Shown: positions 8,263 to 15,288 of the stretch, one piece after another | How positions within the stretch are numbered: the stretch's first letter is position 1 | Layout of the letters: each line of letters begins with the position of its first letter | Assembly: GCA_017540065.1 (NCBI GenBank) | Contig: JAFYBU010000084.1 | Span: 1 to 22,034, forward strand | Origin: Alphaproteobacteria bacterium | Lineage (GTDB): Bacteria; Pseudomonadota; Alphaproteobacteria; CAAHEQ01; UBA3637 | Reading direction: 5' to 3' | Length of the DNA: 22,034 bases | The notes under the pieces: generated by a model | Told to the model about the DNA's origin: nothing | The model's input: only the letters and a program-made list of their open reading frames with translations | The model's database searches: none | Program-made: the position numbers and the translations under genes

Positions 8263-8288
8263 TTCTCCCATCTTGGATGGTGGGAGAA
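8263..8288. terminator. Bidirectional terminator between infB and acpS
   Basis: TTCTCCCA (8263-8270) and TGGGAGAA (8281-8288) form a perfect eight-base-pair stem with a ten-base loop. On the minus strand it is followed by a T-rich tract (AAATTTTATTTT), so it is a good terminator for the rpoZ-rsh-acpS operon. On the plus strand the tail (TATAATTT) is weaker but the position, four bases after infB, fits. Confidence 0.75.
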
Positions 8289-8304
8289 TATAATTTCAAA
8301 TCAC

Positions 8305-8697
8305 TCAGTTTTCTTCTAAAACGGCAAAAGCTGTTGCATACCCTTTTTCGTCACTTAAAGACAGAAATAAGTGCAACTTTTTTACTTTCAGTTTTTTCTT
8401 TAACAAAGCGGTTGCATTTTCAGATAATGTGGCAACAGGCATTCCTGATGCTAAATTGGATATCTCGATATCTTGCCACGAAATAATATTGCCGATTCCT
8501 GTACCACATGCTTTTGCAACGGCTTCTTTTGCTGCGAAACGTTTTGCATAATAAGCATTTTTTTTAAGGACAGACAATTTTTCACCGATTGTTCTTTCCT
8601 TTTTTGTGAAAACTCGTTTCAAAACGGCAGGATTTTTTTTCAAAACTACTCGAAAGTGTTTAATTTCAACAATGTCTGTCCCGATACCTAAAATCAT
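8305..8697 (-). CDS. acpS: Holo-[acyl-carrier-protein] synthase
   Basis: AcpS moves 4'-phosphopantetheine from CoA to a serine of acyl carrier protein, switching on fatty acid synthesis. The 130-residue length is typical. The two metal-binding signatures are present: GIGTDIVEI with Asp8 and RFAAKEAVAKA with Glu58. FTKKE and the C-terminal LSLSDEKGYATAFAVLE strand also match. The ATG overlaps the end of rsh by four bases, so it is the last gene of a leftward rpoZ-rsh-acpS operon. In many alphaproteobacteria pyrE, lepB, rnc and era lie around this position; here acpS ends the operon at a terminator. Confidence 0.95.
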   Translation of the reverse strand: MILGIGTDIVEIKHFRVVLKKNPAVLKRVFTKKERTIGEKLSVLKKNAYYAKRFAAKEAVAKACGTGIGNIISWQDIEISNLASGMPVATLSENATALLKKKLKVKKLHLFLSLSDEKGYATAFAVLEEN

Positions 8698-10826
8698 GAT
8701 CCTGATTCCTTACTCACTGAAATAATTTTGGGATGTTTTTTCAATTCTTCTATAAAATCATTCAAATGTTCTTGATGACGTACTTGAATATCTGCCACAA
8801 TTTCGGTTGCATTATCGTTTTGTGCCAAAGTATTCATATGTAAAATATCAACGTTTTCCTGATCAAAAACAGTCAGAATTTGTTTCATTGTGGAAGATCC
8901 TGTTTTCCACAAAATTTTTAATCTCGCAGGTTGAGGATTGTTATTTTTATCGGACAAATTCCATTCCACCGCAATCCATCTGTCAGGTGATTTTTTATAA
9001 CGACCTAACTCAGAACAATCCCGTCTGTGAATAACATAAGTACTTTTCTTTTGACGAATTGCAACAATGGATTCACCCACCACGGGATGACAACACGCTC
9101 CGAAATTAAATTTATCAGTCGGTTTCAATCCTAAAATAGGTGCAATTTGATTTCGTTTTGTCCATGAACGAATTAGACTCAATGTTCTTTGATAAAAAGA
9201 AGATTTTATTTCGGGATGCACGGTCTGTAATACCCTTTGATACGAAATTTTTTGGCGTTTCAAGTCTGATAATAATTGAGAAATACTTCTGTAATCCAAC
9301 TGACGAACTGCATGTTGTAAATCTTCTTCGGATAATGTCAGATGATATTTTTCCGCATATTCGTGCAATTCTTCCCGAACCTCTTTTTCTATTTCTTTTT
9401 GCCTTTTTTGATCAAAATAATTGGACAGCAATGCCTTGGCATTGGCTGTTTTTACTTCATTCAACCATTTATTATCAATGGTAATATTTTTACCTTTTAA
9501 CAAATGGATGGATACCCCATCAGCCAAAATATCGGACGGTTTCTTTTTCTGCCCGTTGACGACAGCTCCGATACAATTGTTTCCGGATTCTGTTCCGAAC
9601 AAATAGGCAAAATCACGTACAGTTGACCCTTTGGGCAAAGAATAAACCTTTCCTTTATCGGAAAAACAAAAAATCTTATCTTGATACAATGATATTTTGG
9701 TGCGTTCCAAGAACTCTGTCGGGGTTTTGGATGTTCTGATTAACTCTAATAATTCGCGCATCCAGGCATATTTTTTGGCATCTTTATGTTTTCCTTCTTT
9801 GTATTCCCAATGGGCAGCCACACCAAACTCTGCTTCTTCCTCCATGTCAAAAGTTCGAATTTGAATTTCCAGTCTTTGATTATCTTGGCAAATAACACTG
9901 GTATGAATGGATTGATATCCGCTGTCTTTCGGGGTGGAAATGTAATCTTTGAAACGTCCGCCGGGGATCATTTTATAATTTGTATGAATAATGCCCAATA
10001 CCTTATAACATTCCGGAATTGTTTTGACTAAAATTCTCAAGCCGATCAAATCAAAAATTTCTTCCAAAGAATTGTCGTGAGTTTTTAATTTCTTCCAAAT
10101 GGAATAAGGCATTTTTTTTCTGCCGATGACATTTGCTTTTATGCGATTTTTGCTCAAAAGAGTTTTGATTTGGCGGATTAACTTGTTCAGCTTTAACTGT
10201 CCTTTTGCTTTCAAACCATCCAATTGTTTTTGAATATTTTGATATGCATCCGGATACAACGTTTGAAAAGCGATATTTTCCATTTCGATTTGGATTTTAT
10301 GCATACCGATGCGTTCTGCCAAAGGGGCATAAATATCCATTGTTTCTTGGGCAACACGCCTCCGTTTAGCGGGGTCTTTACAATATCCCAAGGTGCGCAT
10401 ATTATGCAACCGATCTGCCATTTTTATCATTAAAATACGAATATCTTTGCTGGTGGCCAAAACTAATTCTTGGAAATTTTGAGCCTGTTTGAAATCTTCC
10501 CCAATCAACTGAATTTTGGACAACTTGGTAACACCTTCTACCAAATTGGCAATATCCTTTCCGAACAAAATTTCAATATCTTCATAAGCAGTTGGGGTAT
10601 CTTCCACCGTATCATGCAACAAAGCGGCAATAATGGTATCGCCGTCCATTTTGTATTCTGTTAGAATCTGAGCAACCGACGTCGGATGGTAAAAATAAGG
10701 TTCGCCCGATTCCCGACGTTGATCATAATGCACTTTGCTGGCCAGAACGTAAGCTCTTGCCAACGCATCTTCATCTGCATTTTTATCGTAAGACTTTACT
10801 TTTTCAATCAGTTCGTATTGACGCAT
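8694..10826 (-). CDS. rsh: Bifunctional (p)ppGpp synthetase/hydrolase (Rsh)
   Basis: Makes and degrades the stringent-response alarmone (p)ppGpp. The 710 residues show the full long-RSH layout. The HD hydrolase domain has His47, the His71-Asp72 pair and VED (74-76), and KMADRLHNMRTL further on. The RelA/SpoT synthetase domain contains GGRFKDYISTPKDSGYQSIHTS; its RFKD form is the charge type known from bifunctional enzymes rather than EFDD of RelA. A TGS domain starts near IFCFSDKGKVYSLPKG, the zinc-finger-like region holds FGACCHPVVGE and HRRDC, and a C-terminal ACT domain begins near RLKILWKTG. The HD residues look intact, so both activities are expected. The gene follows rpoZ by 33 bases and overlaps acpS. 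spoT is the alternative name. Confidence 0.95.
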   Translation of the reverse strand: MRQYELIEKVKSYDKNADEDALARAYVLASKVHYDQRRESGEPYFYHPTSVAQILTEYKMDGDTIIAALLHDTVEDTPTAYEDIEILFGKDIANLVEGVTKLSKIQLIGEDFKQAQNFQELVLATSKDIRILMIKMADRLHNMRTLGYCKDPAKRRRVAQETMDIYAPLAERIGMHKIQIEMENIAFQTLYPDAYQNIQKQLDGLKAKGQLKLNKLIRQIKTLLSKNRIKANVIGRKKMPYSIWKKLKTHDNSLEEIFDLIGLRILVKTIPECYKVLGIIHTNYKMIPGGRFKDYISTPKDSGYQSIHTSVICQDNQRLEIQIRTFDMEEEAEFGVAAHWEYKEGKHKDAKKYAWMRELLELIRTSKTPTEFLERTKISLYQDKIFCFSDKGKVYSLPKGSTVRDFAYLFGTESGNNCIGAVVNGQKKKPSDILADGVSIHLLKGKNITIDNKWLNEVKTANAKALLSNYFDQKRQKEIEKEVREELHEYAEKYHLTLSEEDLQHAVRQLDYRSISQLLSDLKRQKISYQRVLQTVHPEIKSSFYQRTLSLIRSWTKRNQIAPILGLKPTDKFNFGACCHPVVGESIVAIRQKKSTYVIHRRDCSELGRYKKSPDRWIAVEWNLSDKNNNPQPARLKILWKTGSSTMKQILTVFDQENVDILHMNTLAQNDNATEIVADIQVRHQEHLNDFIEELKKHPKIISVSKESGS

Positions 10827-10859
10827 CCTTTCCCCCGATGGTTGCGTTTTTGTGTGATG

Positions 10860-11228
10860 TTATGCCTCTACCTGATCATCGTGAACCACTTGGAAAGCAT
10901 CAGAATCAACAAATTCTGTATCGGAATACATGGGTGATTCTCCAGCCAATTCTGCATCTACTTCTTTCAAATCTTCGGCTTCCAAGCCTTCCTCTTGAGA
11001 AATGGCAAAACGTTGCATGTTGGCGATAACATTTTCATTCAAAACTTTCGGATCAACGGTTCCGGCTTCAATTTCGCGCAAAGCCAAAACGGTGTTTTTA
11101 TCATCTTCTCTGGGTAATGTGGGAGCAATCCCTGCTTCCAAAGACTTTGTCCGACCGGCGGCCAACAAAACCAAGTTAAAATGATTAGGAACCTTTTTGA
11201 TGCATTCTTCAACGGTAACGCGTGCCAT
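10860..11228 (-). CDS. rpoZ: DNA-directed RNA polymerase omega subunit
   Basis: Small RNA polymerase subunit that chaperones beta-prime and, in proteobacteria, forms part of a ppGpp binding site. The N-terminal half is canonical: MARVTVEECIKKVPN, FNLVLLAAGRTKSL, and later NTVLALREIEAGTV. From about residue 75 the 122-residue protein has an acidic tail (EEGLEAEDLKEVDAEL), common in alphaproteobacterial omega. The ribosome binding site AAGGAT is upstream of the ATG and a promoter is at 11269-11297. Cotranscription with rsh is expected from the 33-base gap. Placing the omega gene with the alarmone enzyme is a widely conserved arrangement. Confidence 0.95.
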   Translation of the reverse strand: MARVTVEECIKKVPNHFNLVLLAAGRTKSLEAGIAPTLPREDDKNTVLALREIEAGTVDPKVLNENVIANMQRFAISQEEGLEAEDLKEVDAELAGESPMYSDTEFVDSDAFQVVHDDQVEA

Positions 11229-11268
11229 TTTTTATCCTTTCAAAACTTTTTAAGCTTAAACTGGGGCT

Positions 11269-11297
11269 AGTATACGCTTTTTTTTTGAAAAAATCAA
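11269..11297 (-). promoter_or_regulatory. Sigma70-type promoter for rpoZ-rsh-acpS
   Basis: On the minus strand TTGATT (bases 11292-11297) and TATACT (11269-11274) are 17 bases apart, with a nine-base A tract in the spacer. The leader to rpoZ is about 35 bases. Confidence 0.7.
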
Positions 11298-11316
11298 GAC
11301 TTTTTATAAAACTTGC

Positions 11317-11345
11317 TTGCACTTTCTTTTTATTTTGGGTAAAAT
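11317..11345 (+). promoter_or_regulatory. Sigma70-type promoter for metG
   Basis: TTGCAC (11317-11322) and TAAAAT (11340-11345) with a 17-base spacer. Transcription would begin around 11352, leaving a leader of only about 14 bases that holds AAAAGGAG ahead of the metG ATG. It is the only clear promoter found for the following 10 kb of rightward genes. Confidence 0.65.
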
Positions 11346-11365
11346 AGTCCCCAAAAGGAGTTTGA

Positions 11366-13060
11366 ATGAGTAAAAAATATTTAATTACCAGTGCGTTACC
11401 GTATGTGAACGGATTACCACATTTGGGGCATTTGGTCGGGTGTTTGTTGCCTGCGGATGTATACGCTCGTTTTTGTCGTGAACAAGGCAGGGATACTTTG
11501 TGTATTTGTGGAACGGATGAACACGGAACTCCCTCTGAAGTGGGGGCGGCCAAGGAAAATATGCCCGTTGAAGAATATTGCAAAAAATACCATGATTTAC
11601 ATGCTCAAATGTATCAAGGGTTTAATTTGTCTTTTGATTATTTCGGGCGTACCAGCTCCGATCAAAACAAAGAAATAACCTATCGTATTTTTCATGCTTT
11701 GGATAAAAACGGTCTGATTGAAGAAAAAATGACTAAGCAGGTTTATTCTCCTGCCGACGGACGTTATTTGCCGGACAGTTATGTGATTGGTACATGTCCT
11801 TATTGCGGTTATGAAAAGGCCAAGGGGGATCAATGTGAAAATTGTACCAAAGTGTTGGATCCGACAGATTTGATCAATCCTAAAAGCGCATTATCGGGCA
11901 GCAGTGATATTCAAATAAAAGAAACAAAACATTTGTTCTTAAACCTTCCCAAATTGGAAGCCGAATTGAATACCTGGATTGAAACTAAAAAAGGCATCTG
12001 GCCTGATATTGCTTATTCCGTGGCTAAAAAATGGTTGAAGGAAGGATTGCAGGAACGGGGAATTACACGGGATTTGAAGTGGGGTTTTTCTGTTCCGAAA
12101 GAAGGTTTTGAAGGTAAGGTCTTTTATGTGTGGTTTGATGCACCGATCGGTTATATCGGTATTACAAAACAATGGTCAGATGAAAAGCCCAACGAAAGAA
12201 ATTGGGAAGATTGGTGGCTTAATCCTGAAAATGTGATTCATACCGAATTTATGGGAAAAGATAACATTCCGTTCCATTCCATTACTTTTCCTGCGACTTT
12301 ACGCGGAACAGGCGAAAAATGGACAGAAGTGAGCTTTTTGAAAGGAATGAATTGGCTTAATTTTGCCGGCGGAAAGTTTTCAAAATCTGCTAAACGGGGA
12401 ATTTTCCTGGATGATGCCTTAAAAGAATTTCCGGCGGATTATTGGCGCTATTGGTTGATGGCAAATGCTCCTGAATCAGACGATACCAGTTTTACGTTTG
12501 AAACTTTTGCGGCGACCATTAACAAGGATTTGAATGATGTGCTGGGTAACTTCATTAACCGCGTGACAAAAATGACAGTCAAAGATTTCGGACTTCAAGT
12601 GCCTGCTTTGGGTGAAATTACCGATACGGAAAAAGAATTGTATGCAACATTGGATACCCTGATTAAACAATACACCGATTATATGGAAAATTTGGAAATC
12701 AGAAAGGCGTTGGCAACGTTGCGTGAAATTTGGGTCAGCGGTAACAACTATATTGCCAAAACAGAACCGTGGAAAGCGGTTAAAACGGATAAAGCCCGTG
12801 CCGCAACTATTCTAAATACGGGATTGAATCTGGTTCGTTTGTTTGGAATTTTATCAGCGCCAATTATGCCTGAAAAAGCCAAGGAAATGGTTAAAATTTT
12901 CGGTAAAGAGGATGTTTTTGTTTGGCCCAAAAAATCAGCTCAAGAATTACTGCAAGAATTAAAAGAAGGTGATTCATTCACTGCGCCGGAAGTGTTATTC
13001 CAAAAAATAACGCCCGAACGTAAAGAAGAATTGAAACTAAAATATAAAGAGGGGGAATAA
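11366..13060 (+). CDS. metG: Methionyl-tRNA synthetase
   Basis: Class I synthetase that charges initiator and elongator tRNA with methionine. The HIGH motif is HLGH (19-22) and the KMSKS motif is KFSKS (337-341). The connective peptide carries a four-cysteine knuckle, Cys144, Cys147, Cys157 and Cys160, as in the E. coli-type MetG with one zinc site kept. The anticodon-binding helical domain fills the C-terminus. At 564 residues it lacks the C-terminal tRNA-binding (Trbp111-like) appendix that longer MetG proteins have. Start chosen at ATG 11366, six bases after a clear ribosome binding site. The product has the YFGRTSS segment and GTDEHGTPSE typical of the family. Confidence 0.95.
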   Translation: MSKKYLITSALPYVNGLPHLGHLVGCLLPADVYARFCREQGRDTLCICGTDEHGTPSEVGAAKENMPVEEYCKKYHDLHAQMYQGFNLSFDYFGRTSSDQNKEITYRIFHALDKNGLIEEKMTKQVYSPADGRYLPDSYVIGTCPYCGYEKAKGDQCENCTKVLDPTDLINPKSALSGSSDIQIKETKHLFLNLPKLEAELNTWIETKKGIWPDIAYSVAKKWLKEGLQERGITRDLKWGFSVPKEGFEGKVFYVWFDAPIGYIGITKQWSDEKPNERNWEDWWLNPENVIHTEFMGKDNIPFHSITFPATLRGTGEKWTEVSFLKGMNWLNFAGGKFSKSAKRGIFLDDALKEFPADYWRYWLMANAPESDDTSFTFETFAATINKDLNDVLGNFINRVTKMTVKDFGLQVPALGEITDTEKELYATLDTLIKQYTDYMENLEIRKALATLREIWVSGNNYIAKTEPWKAVKTDKARAATILNTGLNLVRLFGILSAPIMPEKAKEMVKIFGKEDVFVWPKKSAQELLQELKEGDSFTAPEVLFQKITPERKEELKLKYKEGE

Positions 13061-13061
13061 T

Positions 13062-14483
13062 ATGGCAACCGAATCTAAATCTGTATCAGGAAATATCTTG
13101 TTTCGTTTGTTTTGGTGGATTGTATTAAGATTAAATCCGCAATGGGCACATAAGTTGATGTATTTTGGATTAAGGGATGGTTCTTTCGGACGGACGATTG
13201 TAAAGGATCCCGCATTATCCGTAACGGTTTGGGGCCATACCTTTAATACACCGATCGGAATTGGGGGCGGTGTTGATAAAAAAGGAAACATTATTGACCG
13301 TTTAATGCAAATCGGGTATGGATTTGGGACTTTTGGCCCGTATACTTTGGAAAAAGAACTTCCTGTTAAGCAGACATATTATTTCAGGAAAGAAAAATCC
13401 ATTTTGGTTCAATGCTTGGGATTTCGTAATCCAGGCCTTTTGAAAATGTTGCCTTTATTTGTAAAACGGCGTTATTTACCACATTTTGTGGGGGTAGATT
13501 TAGTTATTCCAGCAGAATCAGAAGATCAAAACATTAAACAAGGTCGCCATTTTACCTATCAGGAAGAATTTGTTTTAATGGCTCAAAAGGTGGCTCCTTA
13601 TTGTGATTTTATCACGTTAGATTTGTCACATCCGAACTCGGAACTTTCTATGTTGGTTGTGGATGCATCCACGGTTGTTCCGATTATCAAGGAAGTACAT
13701 GAAGCCGTGCGTGTGGCAGCTCCCATTCAAACGCCGCCGATTTTGGTGAAAATTCCTTTGGATTTGAATGCTAAAGAAATTCCCCTTGTTGCCCGTAACC
13801 TTGTTGATTCGGGGGTTGACGGTGTTGTTATTTCAGGGCCGTTATCTTTGTCCAAAAATTCATTAATTCAGCTTCCGGGGTTAAAGGATGAACGTATTGG
13901 TATGTTATCCGGTGCTTTGATCAAAGAACAAACATTGGATTTAATTCGTCAAATATATGAACAAACAAAAGGTCAAGTAACAATTGTCGGATGCGGCGGC
14001 GTTTTTAGTGCAGAAGATGCTTTTGAACAAATAAAAGCTGGTGCTTCTTTGATTCAAATTGACAACCCGGCTCTTACGTTCGGTGGCCCGACTTGTGTTT
14101 CTGACATTCATAAAGGGTTACTGAAGTTATTGGAAGAAAATCATTTTTCAAATGTAATGGAAGCCATTGGTTCCGGTGTTCAAAAGGATGGTTGGCCGAC
14201 TTCTCCTGTTTCTCAAAATAAAGAAACATATCAACCCGAAAATGTTTCCGAACCCGTTCAGCCGGTTCCTGAACAACCTGTTCCCGAACAACCGATTTCT
14301 AATGAAGAAGTAACTGCACCTGTTCAACCTGATGTTCAAACGGTTCAGCCGCCTGTGCAACCGCAGCCTGTTCCACCGGAAATAACTCCGGCTCCGGTAC
14401 AACCGGTTCAGGAACAACCTTCTGAAGGACAAAATCCGCAGGACACAGTTTTAACACCACCCGTTCCGCCCGTTCAACAATAA
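13062..14483 (+). CDS. Dihydroorotate dehydrogenase (PyrD)-like flavoprotein with Pro/Gln tail
   Basis: Residues 1-365 follow the class 2 (membrane, quinone-linked) PyrD fold. There is an amphipathic N-terminus (ILFRLFWWIVLRLN), then IGIGGGVDKKGNIIDRLMQIGYGFGTFGP in place of the usual GFDKNGE strand, then ILVKIPLDL (Lys230) and VGCGGVFSAEDAFEQI with GASLIQI. By eye several active-site positions differ. The GFNN motif reads GFRN (120-123), the INISSPNT motif reads LDLSHPNS (186-193) with His190 where the catalytic serine is expected, and the Asn-Thr motif near 257 reads ISGP. Fold membership is fairly sure; dihydroorotate oxidation is doubtful, so no symbol is given. Residues from about 370 to 473 are a low-complexity tail rich in Pro, Gln, Val and Glu, with PVPEQ repeated. 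It follows metG by one base and precedes kdsB. Confidence 0.75.
   Translation: MATESKSVSGNILFRLFWWIVLRLNPQWAHKLMYFGLRDGSFGRTIVKDPALSVTVWGHTFNTPIGIGGGVDKKGNIIDRLMQIGYGFGTFGPYTLEKELPVKQTYYFRKEKSILVQCLGFRNPGLLKMLPLFVKRRYLPHFVGVDLVIPAESEDQNIKQGRHFTYQEEFVLMAQKVAPYCDFITLDLSHPNSELSMLVVDASTVVPIIKEVHEAVRVAAPIQTPPILVKIPLDLNAKEIPLVARNLVDSGVDGVVISGPLSLSKNSLIQLPGLKDERIGMLSGALIKEQTLDLIRQIYEQTKGQVTIVGCGGVFSAEDAFEQIKAGASLIQIDNPALTFGGPTCVSDIHKGLLKLLEENHFSNVMEAIGSGVQKDGWPTSPVSQNKETYQPENVSEPVQPVPEQPVPEQPISNEEVTAPVQPDVQTVQPPVQPQPVPPEITPAPVQPVQEQPSEGQNPQDTVLTPPVPPVQQ
14236..14480 (+). repeat. Pro/Val/Gln/Glu-rich coding repeat (PyrD-like tail)
   Basis: Imprecise in-frame repetition encodes units such as EPVQP, VPEQP and VQPQP in the last 80 or so codons of the PyrD-like gene. 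The DNA shows recurring GTTCAACC, GTTCAGCC and CCTGTTC(C/A) words. It is protein low complexity, not a mobile or structural DNA repeat. Confidence 0.7.
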
Positions 14484-14492
14484 GGAGTTCAA

Positions 14493-15266
14493 ATGTCAAA
14501 AGTTGCTGTTTTGATTCCAACGCGCTTGAAATCTACTCGTTTGCCCAATAAACCCTTGGCAATGATTAACGGAAAACCATTGATACAACATGTTTATGAA
14601 CATGCTGTAAAGGTTCATCCTGCAGAAGACGTTTATATTGCTGCCGGTGATAAAGAAATTGTGGATTTGGCCAAAACTTTTGGTGCCCAGGCAATTTTAA
14701 CGGATGCTTCCCTTCCTTCCGGAACAGATCGGATTGTGGCTGCCATGAATGAAATTGACTCTAACGGGGAAAAATATGATACGGTTGTTAATTTCCAAGG
14801 AGATGGGATTAACGTGGATCCGAAACTTAATTTGCGGTTGGTAGAATTACTGGAAAAAACAGGGGCCGATTGGATGACAGTTGGAAAGAAAATTACCGAT
14901 CCTGACCAAATTAAAAATCCGGCTACCGTTAAAATTGCAATGGGTCTTCGTGACGGGGAAGATTATGGACGCGCCCTTTATTTTTCACGTTCTCCGGTTC
15001 CTTTTAATCGGGATGAAAAGCCCGAATATAATTTTGCATATTGGCATATTGGTATTTATGTGTATAAACGCAAAGCGCTGGAATCTTTTGTTAAAAGTCC
15101 GGTCGGTGTTTTGGAAAACATTGAAAAACTGGAACAATTGCGTGCGCTGGAACAAGGAATGTCTATTTATGCGTTGATTGTTCCGTCCATTAAATTGATT
15201 GAAGATGCTCCGGCCGACATCAATACACCTGAAGAATTGGCTGAAGCGCAAAAATTTCTGTTCTAA
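14493..15266 (+). CDS. kdsB: 3-deoxy-manno-octulosonate cytidylyltransferase
   Basis: Activates KDO as CMP-KDO for LPS inner-core synthesis in the cytoplasm. The 257-residue product has the nucleotidyltransferase start VAVLIPTRLKSTRLPNKPL, SGTDRI near 76-81, YFSRSPVPF, HIGIYVYK, LEQLRALE, and a late DINTPEELAEA that matches the usual EGVDTPEDLE region. One difference stands out: the VNVQGDEP metal and sugar-nucleotide motif reads VNFQGDGI (Asp104 kept, the following Glu-Pro replaced). AAGGAG directly precedes it, after a nine-base gap from the upstream stop. I see no other LPS gene in the window. Confidence 0.9.
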   Translation: MSKVAVLIPTRLKSTRLPNKPLAMINGKPLIQHVYEHAVKVHPAEDVYIAAGDKEIVDLAKTFGAQAILTDASLPSGTDRIVAAMNEIDSNGEKYDTVVNFQGDGINVDPKLNLRLVELLEKTGADWMTVGKKITDPDQIKNPATVKIAMGLRDGEDYGRALYFSRSPVPFNRDEKPEYNFAYWHIGIYVYKRKALESFVKSPVGVLENIEKLEQLRALEQGMSIYALIVPSIKLIEDAPADINTPEELAEAQKFLF

Positions 15267-15276
15267 AACAAAAAAA

Positions 15277-15283
15277 GGGGGGG
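15277..15283 (+). promoter_or_regulatory. Ribosome binding site fixing the regulator start
   Basis: A run of seven Gs at 15277-15283 lies five bases before ATG 15289. The open frame extends upstream to 15199 inside kdsB, but that start has no comparable site and would overlap kdsB by 68 bases. Confidence 0.65.
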
Positions 15284-15288
15284 CACAG

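Noticed and set aside
14148..14432. Minus-strand frame with RNRLF/GNRL repeats
   Set aside because: Its repetition is the mirror of the Pro/Gln-rich repeat coded on the plus strand.
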